Origin: Nesterenkonia pannonica
Lineage (GTDB): Bacteria; Actinomycetota; Actinomycetes; Actinomycetales; Micrococcaceae
Length of the DNA: 64,000 nt
Assembly: GCF_019575955.1 (NCBI RefSeq)
Contig: NZ_CP080575.1
Location: 1,178,001-1,242,000 of the forward strand
Direction: 5' to 3'
How positions within the stretch are numbered: the stretch's first letter is position 1; each line of letters begins with the position of its first letter. The position numbers were made by a program, and so were the translations under genes. The notes below the pieces were generated by a model. That model made no database searches and was not told the origin of the DNA. It worked only from the letters and a program-made list of their open reading frames with translations. Positions 43,721 through 54,119 of the stretch are shown piece after piece.

Positions 43721-44918
43721 CTACGCCCAGCCGGTGTAGCCGTCCGCGAAGTAGGCGCGGCCCTCCGGGGATCCGGTGATCGCATCGAACTCTCCGCGAC
43801 GCCGCCGGTACGCGAACGCGTCGTCGTTCGGCCGGTTGTGCATCAGGGAGGTGGCCCAGTAGGAGAAGTGCTGAGCTTTCCACACCCGGTCCAGAGCGGT
43901 CTGTGAGTACTGCTCCAGGGCGGCTGTGCCTCCGTCCGGCTCTGCGAGGAACTCTTCCACCTTCGGGATGAGCGCCCGGACATCCGTGAAGGCCAGGTTC
44001 AGGCCCTTGGCGCCGGTGGGCGGCACCGTATGGCCCGCATCGCCTGCCAGCACCAGTCGCCCGTAGGTCATCGGCTCGCAGACGTAGGAACGGAAGGGAG
44101 CACATTCTTGCTGATGATGGGTCCGCGCTTCAGCTCCGTGGCGGACCCGAGGACGCTCTGGATGCGATCGAAGATCGCGTCGTCGTCCCAGTCGTCCGGG
44201 TTCGCCTCCGGGTCGCACTGGAAGTACATCCTCTGCACAGTCGCGCTGCGCTGAGAGATCAGGGCGAAGCCGTCCTGGGAGTTCGCGTAGATGAGCTCCG
44301 GCGCCGTGGGAGGGGCCTCGCAGAGAATCCCGAACCATGCGAAGGGATACTCGGTGAAGTAGTCGGTCCGCACATCCTCCGGGATGCTCCTGCGGCACAC
44401 TGAACGTGAGCCGTCGGCTCCGATGATCATCTTGGCCTCGATGCGCCGGGCGCGTCCGTCGCTGTCGGTGAAGTCGATGGCCGGAGTGCTGGTCGTGAGG
44501 CCGCTGACGGCTGTGTCGCTGACCGACCAGTGGACCTCTCCATCCTCCTCCTGCCACGCGCGAGCCAGGTCGGTGAAGACCTCATTCTGCGGGTAGAGCC
44601 ACACCGAACGGCCGACGGCCTCCTTGAGCGGGATGCGCACCTGCGTGCCGTCGAAGCTGAGGATCGTGCCGGTGTGCTCGTGGCCCTCCGTGAGGACGCG
44701 CGAGCCGATGTCAGCCTGGACGAGCATGTCGACCGTGCCCGCCTCCAGGATGCTTAGGCGCGGTGTGTGGTGCGGATCTCCTGCTCGCTGCGCTGCTCGA
44801 TCACAGCAGCGGTGATCCCGCGCCGGGCCAGCAGGATGGCGGACATCAGTCCGGCGGGGCCGCCGCCCACGATGCCCACGTCGACGGTGCTGATATCTTC
44901 GGTTTTCGCAGCAGACAT
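43721..44918 (-). CDS. pobA: 4-hydroxybenzoate 3-monooxygenase
   Basis: FAD enzyme that hydroxylates 4-hydroxybenzoate to protocatechuate with NAD(P)H. The FAD fold is VGIVGGGPAGLMSAILLARR, the second FAD motif LVLAGDAGHTVPPTGAKGLN, and IIGADGSRSVCRRSIPE the DG motif. Frames break near 44100 and at 44752, where the plus strand has GCTTAGGC; restoring GCCGGC gives THRAGILEAGTVDML, the family sequence. Start ATG at 44918. A CCATTGAATGG operator lies about 75 bases upstream. It feeds the pca genes. Confidence 0.93.
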
Positions 44919-44989
44919 GGGACTCCTTGCTGGACGGGGCGCTGACCTGTCCAGTCTCGAGAACAATAGTGACCCGTGCCACATGTGAT

Positions 44990-45000
44990 CCATTCAATGG
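44990..45000 (-). promoter_or_regulatory. Candidate IclR operator upstream of pobA
   Basis: CCATTCAATGG is a perfect odd palindrome, reading CCATTGAATGG towards pobA. ATCACATGTGG follows it on the same strand. The same core recurs at five or six other promoters in the island. Confidence 0.65.
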
Positions 45001-45040
45001 AATGGCGCACGCGGGTGCCCTGTGTGCGGATGGGCCTTGC

Positions 45041-46306
45041 TCAGCGCGGGGTCTCGGCGGCCGCGCGAAGCTCGGGGGTCACGGATTCGCCCGTCTCATC
45101 CCCATGCTCCGGCGCCCTCTGGGGCATCTCGAGCCGGAGCATCAGGCCGCCCCTGCGGCGAGGAGTATGAGCAGTCCGACTCCGGTGCAGAGCGCAGCAG
45201 GGGTCCATCCTGAGTCAAGCAGGCCGCCGACGATGATGGGTGCCAGGATGGCGCCGCACCGACCGACTCCGAGCGCCGCTCCTACTCCCGTGGAACGCAG
45301 GGTGGGGAATAGGTCATGGGCGCCAAGGTGTACAGACCCGAGATGCACCTGTTGACGATCATGCCCAGGCCCACACCGGTGATCAGGGCGAGCGCGTAGA
45401 CGTTGGTCGAGGTGATGAAGACGACGAACATCGTCCCGGACAGGGCGGCGAAGACGGCCAGCACGGCGCGGGGATCCCATGTGGCCGTGCACACGCCGTA
45501 GAGGACTGCCCCCACGGCTCCGCCGAGCATGAGCATCACGCCGCCCATGATCCCCTCCTCGGGGTGAACCCGACCTCGGTGAGCAGCTGCGGCGTCCAGG
45601 TGTTTGCGAAGTAGAAGGCGAACATGACGATGAAGAAGACTGCCCACAGGAACAGGGTGTTCCTCCGATTCTGCGGGGAGAGCAGTGCGGCGTAGGAGCT
45701 GCCGCCCTCCTCAGCGCCGCCCTGGTCGGCGGCGCTGAGGCTCGATGTCGAATCGGCCTGCAGGCCCAGGCCTGCTGCGATGCGCTCTGCGGTCCGCGTC
45801 GGCGCCAAGCGATGCCGCGGCTCTTTGAACAGCCAGAAATTCCAGGGACTCAGGCATGGCCGCGGCGGTGAGCACGATGGCCGCGACGGTCAGGGCGCCG
45901 CCGAGGACGAACACCGACTGCCACCCGAAGCTCTGGATCAGCGGCACGGCCATCAGGCCGCCCATGGTGGCGATGACCGGATACCCGGCCGCGTAGATGC
46001 TCAGCGCCAGCCCTCGATGCTTCGCGTTGGAGTACTCGGATATCAGCACGGTCCCGGAGGCGAGGATGCCCCGACTCCCAGCCCATTGATCACGCGCCAG
46101 AGCATCAGCTCCGGCATGGAGGATGCCGTGGCGGAGAGGAAGAGGCTTGGCGCAGTTGACGATCAGGGCATGTCCTGGGAGACGGCGTTGGCCGTGAATG
46201 CCATCGCCTGCACGTCGTAGCCGTCCAGGCCCATGAGAAAGGTCGCCAGGGCGACGATGAACCACTGATAGCGGCTCATGGGCCGGGCATCGAGCTGCTC
46301 GCGCAT
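45041..46306 (-). CDS. Major facilitator transporter, aromatic acid/H+ symporter type
   Basis: About 420 residues, twelve helices in outline. FIVALATFLMGLDGYDVQAM carries the DGYD motif typical of PcaK/BenK-type aromatic acid carriers; SIYAAGYPVIATMGGLMAVP and GWQSVFVLGGALTVAAIVLT follow. Frames change near 46165, 46075, 45820, 45565 and 45170. Joined, the tail reads LRLEMPQRAPEHGDETGES and ends at 45041. Start ATG at 46306 is the best in frame; ATG at 46323 needs a frame change. Its place upstream of pobA suggests uptake of 4-hydroxybenzoate or protocatechuate. Confidence 0.85.
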
Positions 46307-46349
46307 TGAGGTCGTGCTCGCATTCCTTCTCTGAACGGGGCTGCGGTGT

Positions 46350-46364
46350 GCTGTGAATCACAGC
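46350..46364. promoter_or_regulatory. GCTGTGAATCACAGC palindrome
   Basis: A perfect 15-base palindrome with TGTGA/TCACA arms but a one-base spacer, 43 bases upstream of the MFS start and between it and the divergent IclR gene. The arms match CRP-like half sites; the spacing does not. Confidence 0.5.
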
Positions 46365-46420
46365 CGCAGTGACCGTACTGAGGAGGTGGTACGGGCCACA
46401 AAAGGCGTCCCACGCTGGAT

Positions 46421-46432
46421 CCATTGAATGAG
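46421..46432 (+). promoter_or_regulatory. Candidate IclR operator upstream of the first IclR gene
   Basis: CCATTGAATGAG, matching the pobA and pcaF sites. It lies 66 bases before the IclR start and suggests autoregulation. Confidence 0.55.
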
Positions 46433-46497
46433 ACTCGCGTACGGCCTCGAGGTCTGCGCCCCGTCATACTGGCCATCAGACGATGTGCTGCTGATCA

Positions 46498-47287
46498 TGA
46501 AGGAGGCGCCGCAGCGGATGGCAAACTCGCGCTCAGGCGACGCCCTGCTGGACCGCGTGATGCGCATACTCGGCGCTCTCGAGCGGGACCCTGTCCTGTC
46601 TCCCGGCGAGCTGGCAGAGGCGGCAGAGCTGCCGAGGACCACCGCATACCGGCTGATCACCGACCTCGTCGAGCGCGGGATGCTGGCGCGCACGGCTGTG
46701 GGCGACATCGAGCTGGGCCAGCGGCTGTGGAGATCGCTCAGCACACCGTGCTCTCCCGCACCCTGCGCCACGCTGCCCTGCCCTTCATGCAGGACGTCAA
46801 CTACGTCGTGCAGCAGACCACGCAGCTGGCTGTGCTGGACGGCGCGGATGTGCTGATCGTCGAGCGGCTCTCGCGGCGCGGGGCCGTCTCGAATCCCGCG
46901 GAGGTGGCCAGCCGCATGCCCGTCCACCTCACCTCCATGGGCCACGCTCTCCTCGCCTTCGCCGCACCGGGGCAGATGGACCGGGTGATGAGCGTCCACG
47001 GTGAGCGCATCAGGCGTGAGCGGCCCGAGTTCCTCAGGGAGCTCGGGGAGGCACGGTCGAGGGGTCATTTGAGGCTCGGAGGGCTGATCAACACCGACAC
47101 GGCCGGAGCATCAGTGCCCATTCTGGATGCCCGAGGACATGCCATAGCTGCGCTCACCATCGTGGTGCCCCTCGCGTGGGATCGCCTGCCTCAGGCGCTG
47201 ATGGCGATGCAGACGGCTTCGCGAGGGATCAGCAGAGCCTTGGCGGCTGGGGCCGTCCCCGGCGCATCGGGGCGTCCTGTTGAATGA
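46498..47287 (+). CDS. IclR-family regulator, PcaR/PobR type (paralog 1)
   Basis: Winged-helix N-terminus (LLDRVMRILGALERD, LPRTTAYRLITDLVERGML) and an effector-binding C-terminal domain (VLIVERLSRRGAVSNPAEVA, MPVHLTSMGHALLAFAAPGQ, GLINTDTAGASVPILDARGH). The frame breaks near 46728 within the linker. Start ATG at 46498 is the first Met before the conserved MANSRSGDALLDRV; an ATG at 46428 is also open but overlaps the operator. It sits between the MFS gene and pcaH and is closely similar to the IclR at 61867. Confidence 0.88.
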
Positions 47288-47290
47288 AAA
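47276..47290 (+). promoter_or_regulatory. Weak operator match upstream of pcaH
   Basis: CCTGTTGAATGAAAA overlaps the IclR stop codon and keeps the TTGAATGA core. It lies about 80 bases before the pcaH start. Confidence 0.35.
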
Positions 47291-47370
47291 GGCAGTCGCA
47301 GTGATCCAGCTCACTAACAGAGACTGTCAGCACGATCACCAGCGGCCCTACCAAAGGAGCGGTCAGGCAC

Positions 47371-48172
47371 ATGACGTCGTCCCCAACACCAATCCCGACG
47401 CTGCCGCAGCGACGCAGGATGAGATGACCGCGGAGATCCGCGAGGTCCATAAGGAGTACGAGCACGCACTGGCTCACGGCGGGCCCGAGGAGACAACTGC
47501 TCGGCTGGCCTTCCCGCCCTATCGCAGCTCCCTGCTGCGCCACCCCACCAAGAGCCTCCACCACACCGATCCGGAAGAGATCGAGCTGTGGAGCCCGGCC
47601 TTCGGGGAGCGGGACGTGCATCCCCTGGAAGCCGACCTGACCATTCAGCACAACGGCCAGCCCATCGGTGAGCGGATCATCGTCACCGGACGCGTCGTGG
47701 ACGGTCAGCTTACCGGTGGCCGGGCAACTGATCGAGGTCTGGCAGGCCAATGCTGCCGGGCGGTACATCCACAAGCGCGATCAGCACCCCGCGCCGCTGG
47801 ATCCCAACTTCACCGGAGTGGGGCGGGCCATCACCGGGCCCGACGGCGAATACACCTTCACCACCATCAAGCTTAAGCGCCCTACCCCTGGAAGAACCAC
47901 AACAACGCGTGGCGGCTTACCACATCCACTTCAGCCTGTTCGGCACCGACTTCACCCAGCGCATCATCACCCAGATGTACTTCCCGGGCGATCCGCTGTT
48001 CTCACTGGACCCCATCTATCAGTCCATCGTGGACCAGCAGGCCCGTGACCGACTGGTGGCCTCCTACGACCACTCCGTCTCCCAGCATGAGTGGGCAACG
48101 GGCTACCGCTGGGATATCGTCCTTTCGGGGTCGAACCGCACCTGGACCGAGCCTGAGGAGGGCGATCACTGA
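47371..48172 (+). CDS. pcaH: Protocatechuate 3,4-dioxygenase, beta subunit
   Basis: Iron(III) enzyme that opens the protocatechuate ring to beta-carboxy-cis,cis-muconate. The iron ligands are Tyr in [11 protein letters not shown], Tyr in [11 protein letters not shown] and the His pair in [28 protein letters not shown] is at the N-terminus. ATG at 47371 follows AAAGGAG; a frame change near 47420 is needed. Three altered sites lie here: 47705-47715, GCTTAAGC at 47871 and GCTTAC at 47915. With GCCGGC restored, the two ligand Tyr are 39 residues apart and Tyr to His 13 apart, equal to the spacing in the known enzyme. Confidence 0.93.
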
Positions 48173-48174
48173 TT

Positions 48175-48769
48175 ATGCAGGACCTCACCCCTACCCCCGC
48201 CCAGACAGTGGGCCCCTTCTACGGGTACGCGCTCCCTTCGAACGGGGCGGTGAGCTCGTGCCGCCCTCTCGGGAGGGATCCATCCGGTTCCACGGCACCG
48301 TGCGCGACGGTGATGGCAAGCCCATCCCTGACGCCCTGATCGAGATCTGGCAGCCCGACGCCTCGGGTTCCATCTCGCGGCAGCCCGGCTCTCTCAAGCG
48401 TGACGGCTACACCTTCACCGGATGGGGCGCACCCCGTGGACGACGCCGGGCACTTCACCTTCACCACCGTCGACCCCGGCCCCACGCGTGAGGGCGGCGC
48501 TCCGTTCATCCTGGTCTGTGTGTTCGCCCGCGGCCTCCTCGACCGGGTCTTCACCCGGGCCTATCTCCCGGAGAGCGATGCATTGGGAGAGGACCCGCTG
48601 CTGAGCAGCGTGGAGGAGTCCCGCCGGGGCACCCTGATCGCCCAGCGGGAGTCCGACGGGGGCTCCTGTTCAACATCACCCTGCAGGGGAGGACGAGACG
48701 GTCTTCCTGTCGTACCCGCAGACTCCGGCCCTGAACGGTCCAGCAGCAGCGGAGCAGAACCGGTCCTGA
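48175..48769 (+). CDS. pcaG: Protocatechuate 3,4-dioxygenase, alpha subunit
   Basis: Partner subunit without iron ligands. TPTPAQTVGPFYGYALPFE, DGDGKPIPDALIEIWQPDAS, GAPFILVCVFARGLLDRVFT and TRAYLPESDALGEDPLLSSV are typical. Frames break near 48235, 48430, 48660 and 48695. Start ATG at 48175, two bases after the pcaH stop. The stop TGA overlaps the pcaB ATG by one base. Confidence 0.92.
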
Positions 48770-50136
48770 TGGCGCCCTCGAGTCTGTTCACCCCGGCGTG
48801 GGCGAACACGCGTGCTGCGGAGACGCTCTCTGAGCAGGCCTTCGTGGACGCGCTGCTCGATGTGGAGGCCGCCTGGGGCGCGGTGCTGGCGGAGCACGGC
48901 TTCGCCGAGCGTTCTGATGCCGAGGAGCTGACTGCGATCTGCGCTGATCGCCGCCAGCTCCCTGCGCTGGCTCCTGAGCAGCTCGCCGAAGCCGCCGCGG
49001 GCGGCGGCAATCCGGTCATTCCGCTGCTGAAGGCTCTGCGCGCCGAGCTCGCGGAGCGGGGCGCAGGGGACTCGGCGCTGCACCGGGGTGCCACCAGCCA
49101 GGACATCCTGGACACCGCTGTTGTCCTGCTCTGTTTACGAGCCGCCCGGCACGCCGTCGAGGACGCACGGGCGGCGGCCGCGTCCTGGCCGATCTGGCCG
49201 AGCGGCATCGGGGCACCCTCTGCACTGCGCACTCTCTGACCCAGCACGCCCTGCCGACCGTCTTCGGCCTCAAAGCGGCTGTCTGGCTGGACGGGATCAG
49301 CTCAGCGGCGGAGACGCTCGCCCACGCTGCGGCATCGCTGCCCCTGCAGTGGGGCGGCGCGGTGGGGACTCAGGCGGCGCTCGTGCAGATCGCAGGCCGA
49401 GGCAAGGCCGCGGAGCTGACGGAGGCGTTGGGGGAACGCCTGGGCCTGAGCGTTCCTGACCTTCCGTGGCACGTGCAGAGGCAGCCCGTCCTGAGCCTGG
49501 CCTCCGCCTTCTCAGGAGTCACTGCGGCGCTGGGCAAGTCCGCTGTGGACGTCCTCACCCTCCAGCGTCCGGAGCTGGGGAGCTGCGCGAGCCCTCTGCC
49601 GCGGGCAGGGGCGGCTCCTCCGCCATGCCGCAGAAGCAGAATCCCGTGCTGGCCACGCTGATCCGCTCCGCATCGCTCGCGGCGCCCGGCCACCTGAGCA
49701 CCCTGCATCAGGCTGCGGCGGCCGCCGATGACGAGCGTCCCGACGGTGCCTGGCATGCGGAGTGGGCTGCCCTGACAGAGCTGGGTCGCATGACCGTCGG
49801 AGCTGCGGATAGAGCCCGAGAGCTCTTCGCCTACCTGATCGTCAACGAGAAGGCGATGGCGGCCAACCTGAGCAGCGCAGGGGATCTTCTGCTGTCCGAA
49901 CGCCTGATGCTCACCATGGGCCAGAGGCTGCCCGGCGGCCGATCCCAGCTGCAGGCCCTGATCCAGGCTGAGGCGGCTTACGCCGGGGAGCTGCGTGCCG
50001 GTCTCATCGAAGCGCTCGGAGATTCCCAGGCCGTCGATGAGGCGCTCGACCCATCCGGATACCTCGGGCGTGCAGACGAGTTCATCGACGCTGCCGCAGA
50101 CGCCCACCGTCGCAGATCAGGAGAGAACCCCTATGA
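48769..50136 (+). CDS. pcaB: 3-carboxy-cis,cis-muconate cycloisomerase
   Basis: Fumarase/aspartase-superfamily enzyme that lactonises carboxymuconate. ALHRGATSQDILDTAVVLL and the signature GRGGSSAMPQKQNPVLATL are clear, with SLPLQWGGAVGTQAALVQIA between. Frames break near 49185, 49575 and 50125. Joined, it ends SGENPL with the stop overlapping the pcaD start (ATGA). Start ATG at 48769. Confidence 0.92.
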
Positions 50137-50925
50137 GCCTGTCCCTGACCCCCAGCCTGCTCACGCCGGAGGCAGAGGGCCCTCGCCCTCCTGATGGTCG
50201 GCCCTCGCTGGGCACCTCGGTGACGGCCCTCTGGGGCCCTGCCCTGCCCTTCCTGGCCGATCGCTTCACGGTGGTGGGCTGGGATCTGCCGGGGCACGGC
50301 AGCTCGGCTGCGCACCCGGGGCCCTTCAGCCTGTCGAACCTGGCGTCCGCAGTGGTTCGCGCGGCTGATCATGCAGCAGCTGAGCACGGTGCCGTCGACG
50401 CTGCCCTCCCGCGGTTTCACGCCGGCTGTGTCGATCGCAGGAGCCGTCAGCCTGACCCTCGCAGTCGATCACCCCGGCACGTTCCGCAGCCTGGCGGTCC
50501 TGTGCTCGGCAGCCAAGCTCGGAACCCCGAAGGATGGCGCGAACGAGCGGACCTCGTCGCCCAGGCGGGGACTCCGACCATGGTTGAGGGCTCCGCCAAA
50601 CGCTGGTTCGCACCGGGCTTCCTGGAGAAGCACCCCGAACGGGTCACCCCGCTGCTGCATGCGCTGCAGCAGACAGACCGCCACTCCTACGCAGCAGCCT
50701 GCCGGGCACTGGCCGACTACGACCTGACCGAACGCCTGGGCGAGGCGTCAGACCCCATCCTCGCCCTCGCCGGCGAGGAGGACACGGTCTGCCCCCGGCT
50801 GATGCGGACACCATCGCCGAGGGCGTGCCGGAAGGGCGCGCCGTCACCCTTCGAGGAGTTGCCCACCAGGCCCCACGGAGGACCCCGAGAACACTGCCGA
50901 GATGCTGAAGGACTTCTTCTCATGA
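50133..50925 (+). CDS. pcaD: 3-oxoadipate enol-lactonase
   Basis: Alpha/beta hydrolase that opens the enol-lactone. FTVVGWDLPGHGSSAAHPGP, the nucleophile region FHAGVSIAGAVSLTLAVDHP (after removing one extra T near 50416), LALAGEEDTVCPPADADTIA and the His in RGVAHQAPTEDPENTAEML. Frames change near 50195, 50415, 50535, 50800 and 50870. It is a separate gene from pcaC, although fused PcaL forms are known in actinobacteria; the ATGA overlap is the remnant boundary. Confidence 0.88.
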
Positions 50926-51344
50926 CCAGCCCCGAACAGCACGAGCCGCGCACCGGCGAGCAGATCTACGCCGATGGAATGGCTGTTCGTCGCGAAGTCC
51001 TCGGCGACGAGCACGTCGACCGGGCCACCGCCGCCTCCGACGCGTTCACCGAAGAGTTCCAGTCCATGATCACCCGGCACGCCTGGGGCACCATCTGGAC
51101 CCGGCCGGGGCTCGACCGCAGATCACGCTCCATCATCACCCTCACCGCCCTCATCTCGGGCGGCTACTGGCACGAGCTCGAGATGCACGTCCGAGCCGCG
51201 CGCCGCAACGGTCTCGAAGCGGAGGAGATCAAGGAAGTCTTTCTCCAAGCAGCCATCTACTGCTCCGTCCCCGCCGCCAACGTGGCCTTCGGCATCGGCC
51301 AGCGCGTCCTTGCCGAGGAAGCCGCCGGAGACGAGAGCGCCTAG
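50922..51344 (+). CDS. pcaC: 4-carboxymuconolactone decarboxylase
   Basis: Decarboxylates carboxymuconolactone to 3-oxoadipate enol-lactone. One unbroken frame of 140 residues: GMAVRREVLGDEHVDRATAA, FTEEFQSMITRHAWGTIWTR, LDRRSRSIITLTALISGGYW, and ELEMHVRAARRNGLEAEEIK with EVFLQAAIYCSVPAANVAFG. The catalytic Glu, Arg and His residues of the family are all present. Start ATG at 50922 overlaps the pcaD stop. Fifth in the pcaHGBDC operon. Confidence 0.95.
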   Translation: MTSPEQHEPRTGEQIYADGMAVRREVLGDEHVDRATAASDAFTEEFQSMITRHAWGTIWTRPGLDRRSRSIITLTALISGGYWHELEMHVRAARRNGLEAEEIKEVFLQAAIYCSVPAANVAFGIGQRVLAEEAAGDESA

Positions 51345-51396
51345 CACGACACCGCAGTCCGATTCGCCCTCCCGTTCGTAGGAAAGGACCACCGTC

Positions 51397-52843
51397 ATGA
51401 CTCTGCTCAACCCCGACATCTGGTCAGGAAAGCTCTTCACCGGCAGCTGGAGCTCTTCAGGCGAGACAGGCACTGCCACAGATCCAGCCACACAGGCCGA
51501 GCTCGGCAGCTGGGGCATGCCTTCCGCAGACGATGTGCGCGCCTCAGCTCAGAGTGCCGCCCGAGCCCAGCGTGACTGGGCCGCTCGTCCGCCGTCCGAG
51601 AGGGCCGCGGTGCTTCGGAAGGCCGGCATGCTCTTCGAGGAGCACGCCGCTGAGATCGAACAGTGGATTGTTCAGGAGTCGGGCGCTATTGCGCCCAAGG
51701 CTCAGCTGGAGACGCACATCGCGGCGGAGGAGTGCTACGAGGCCTCCGCATTGGGGAGATGCCCCATTGGGGAGATGCTGTCCACGGACAAGCCTCACTG
51801 GTCCATCGCTCGACGCAGGGCGGCTGGAGTCGTGAGCGTCATCGCTCCCTTCAACTTCCCTGATCCTGTCCATCCGCGCCGTGGCGCCTGCTCTGGCCCT
51901 GGGCAACGCCGTGCTGCTGAAGCCGGATCCGCGCACCGCAGTCTGCGGCGGCGTGGTGCTGGCCCGCATCTTCGAGGAGGCGGGGCTGCCCGAAGGGCTG
52001 CTGCACCTGCTGCCAGGCGGAGCCGAAATCGGTCAGGCCACGATCACGGCCCCGAGACGCGAGTGGTGGCCTTCACCGGCTCCACGCCCGCAGGCCGGAA
52101 GATCGGCGCCCTCTGCGCCGAGCACCTCAAGCGAGCCCATCTGGAGCTCGGGGGCAACAACGCCATGGTGGTCCTCCCGGCGCGGACATCGAGAAGGCCG
52201 TCTCAGCTGCCGCATTCGGATCGTTCATGCACCAGGGCAGATCTGTATGACCACCGGCCGCCACATCATCCACGAGGACATCTACGACGAATACGCATCA
52301 GCCCTGGCCGAGAAGGCCGACGGAATCATGGTCGGCAGGCCTTCCGACTCAGGAGTGATGATGGGGCCGATCATCGACGAGAACCAGCTCAAGAGGGTCG
52401 ACTCCATCGTCCAGGACGGGCTCGTTCAGGGCGCCCAGCTGCTGGTTACGGCACGCATGACGGCCTGTTCTACCGACCGACGGTGCTGGGCAACGTGGCC
52501 TCCGACAACCCCGCTTGGAGCGACGAGATCTTCGGCCCCGTCGCACCCTGGCCCCGGTGTCATCCGTCGAGGAGGCTGTTCGTCTGGCCAACGATTCGCA
52601 GTTCGGGCTCTCGCTGTCGGTGCTGGGCCCCGTCAGCGAGGCCATCGCTGTGGCGGACGCCTTCGACTCCGGAATCGTGCACATCAACGAGTCCACGGTG
52701 GCCGACGAAGCCACGGCTCCATTCGGAGGGACCAAGGACTCCGGCAACGGCTCCCGCCACGGGGTGCGGCTGCGAACATCGAAGCCTTCACAGAGACGCA
52801 GTGGCTCACGGTGTCCGGGAACATCCCTCCGTACCCGTTCTGA
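51397..52843 (+). CDS. Aldehyde dehydrogenase, vanillin/benzaldehyde type
   Basis: NAD(P)-dependent oxidation of an aromatic aldehyde. Cofactor segments VVSVIAPFNFPLILSIRAVA and VVAFTGSTPAGRKIG, the general base in LELGGNNAMVVLPGADIE, the catalytic Cys in FMHQGQICMTTGRHI and the C-terminal EIFGPVAPVAPVSSVEEAVR. Frames break near 51867, 52055, 52185, 52445, 52545 and 52770. At 52445 the DNA reads GGTTACGG where LLAGGTHDGLFYRPT needs GGCCGGCGG. Start ATG at 51397 with AGGAAAGGACC upstream. Vanillin is my inferred substrate, because a LigM demethylase is in the same island. Confidence 0.85.
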
Positions 52844-52852
52844 GCCTCTGGA

Positions 52853-52887
52853 TTCCATTGAATGAGAGACCTTGCGACTGTGACACA
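52853..52887 (+). promoter_or_regulatory. Paired operator upstream of pcaF
   Basis: TTCCATTGAATGAG (52853-52866) and, 12 bases later, TGTGACACA (52879-52887). The pcaF start is at 52911. Same two elements as upstream of the ABC permease gene at 56822. Confidence 0.6.
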
Positions 52888-52910
52888 AACCACGAATTAC
52901 GGTTCCACAT

Positions 52911-54116
52911 ATGACTGACGCGTTTGTTTTTGATGGTGTGCGCACTCCTTTCGGCAAGGTGGGCGGGGCGCTGTCCGGGGTGCGTCCGGATGATCTCGCG
53001 GAGGTGGTGATCAGCGAGCTGCTGGCCCGTGCTCCGGGTGTCTCCGGTGAGGACGCCACGATGTGGTCGGTGAGGTGATCTTCGGCAACGCCAATGGTGC
53101 GGGTGAGGAGAACCGCAATGTGGGGCGAATGGCGTGGCTGCTGGCTGGGGTTCGACCTCGGTGCCTGCCAGCACGGTGAACCGGCTGTGCGGCTCCTCGA
53201 TGGACGCCGCGATTCAGGCTGCCCGTCAGGTGAGGCTCGAAGAGACCGATGTGGTGCTGGTCGGGGTGTGGAGTCGATGTCTCGAGCGCCGTGGGTGCTG
53301 CCGAAGACGGAGCGTCCGTTCCCCATGAAGAACCTTGAGCTGGTGAACACCGCGCTCGGGTGGCGGCTGATCAATGAGCGGATGCCTGCGGAGTGGACGG
53401 TCTCGTTGGGTGAGGCCACTGAGCAGCTTCGGGAGAAGTACGGGGTCTCTCGGATCCGTCAGGACGAGTTCGCCGCCCGGTCCCACCGCCTCGCGCTGGA
53501 GGCTTGGGATGCTGGAAAGTATGAGGGACTGACCGTGGAGGTTCCCGGTGCGGATCTGACCCGGGACGAGACCCTGCGGCAGGGCGTCAGTGCTGAGTCG
53601 CTGGCGAATCTGTCTCCGGTGTTCCGCAAGGAGGGCGGCACGGTGACGGCCGGGAATGCGTCACCGCTGAATGATGGGGCGTCGGCTGCGTGGATCGGGT
53701 CCCGGGCCGCATGGGGAGAGGCTGGGCCTGAAGCCTCAGGCTCGCATCGTTTACTGGGGCGCGGCTGCCAACGAGCCCCAGTTCTTCGGCTATGCGCCTG
53801 TCGAGGCCTCGAACAGGGCGTTGGAGCACGCCACCTGACGTGGGACCGTGTCGACGCTGTGGAGCTGAATGAGGCGTTCGCTGCTCAATCTGTGGCGTGC
53901 ATCGATGCGTGGGGGATCGACCCTGAGATCGTCAATGCGTGGGGCGGAGCGGTGGCGATCGGGCATCCGCTGGGCGCTTCGGGGACCCGGTGCTTGTCGA
54001 CGTTGGCGGCCCGCATGCAGGCTGACGGGCAGCGGTGGGGTGTAGCGACACTGTGCATCGGTGTGGGGCAGGGCCTGGCTGTTGTTCTTGAGAACGTCGA
54101 CGCGGAAGGGGAGTGA
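52911..54116 (+). CDS. pcaF: 3-oxoadipyl-CoA thiolase
   Basis: Splits 3-oxoadipyl-CoA into succinyl-CoA and acetyl-CoA. The acyl Cys is in [39 protein letters not shown] is the NEAF motif, [20 protein letters not shown] has the catalytic His and [17 protein letters not shown] the second Cys. Frames break near 53065, 53155, 53270, 53710 and 53820. Start ATG at 52911. Codons here use more T-ending forms (GTTTTTGATGGTGTG) than the pcaHGBDC genes. Confidence 0.93.
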
Positions 54117-54119
54117 GGC

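Noticed and set aside
52349-53419. Minus-strand open frame across the aldehyde dehydrogenase and pcaF genes
   Set aside because: Antisense to two well-supported enzymes and spans their promoter region; no domain is visible.
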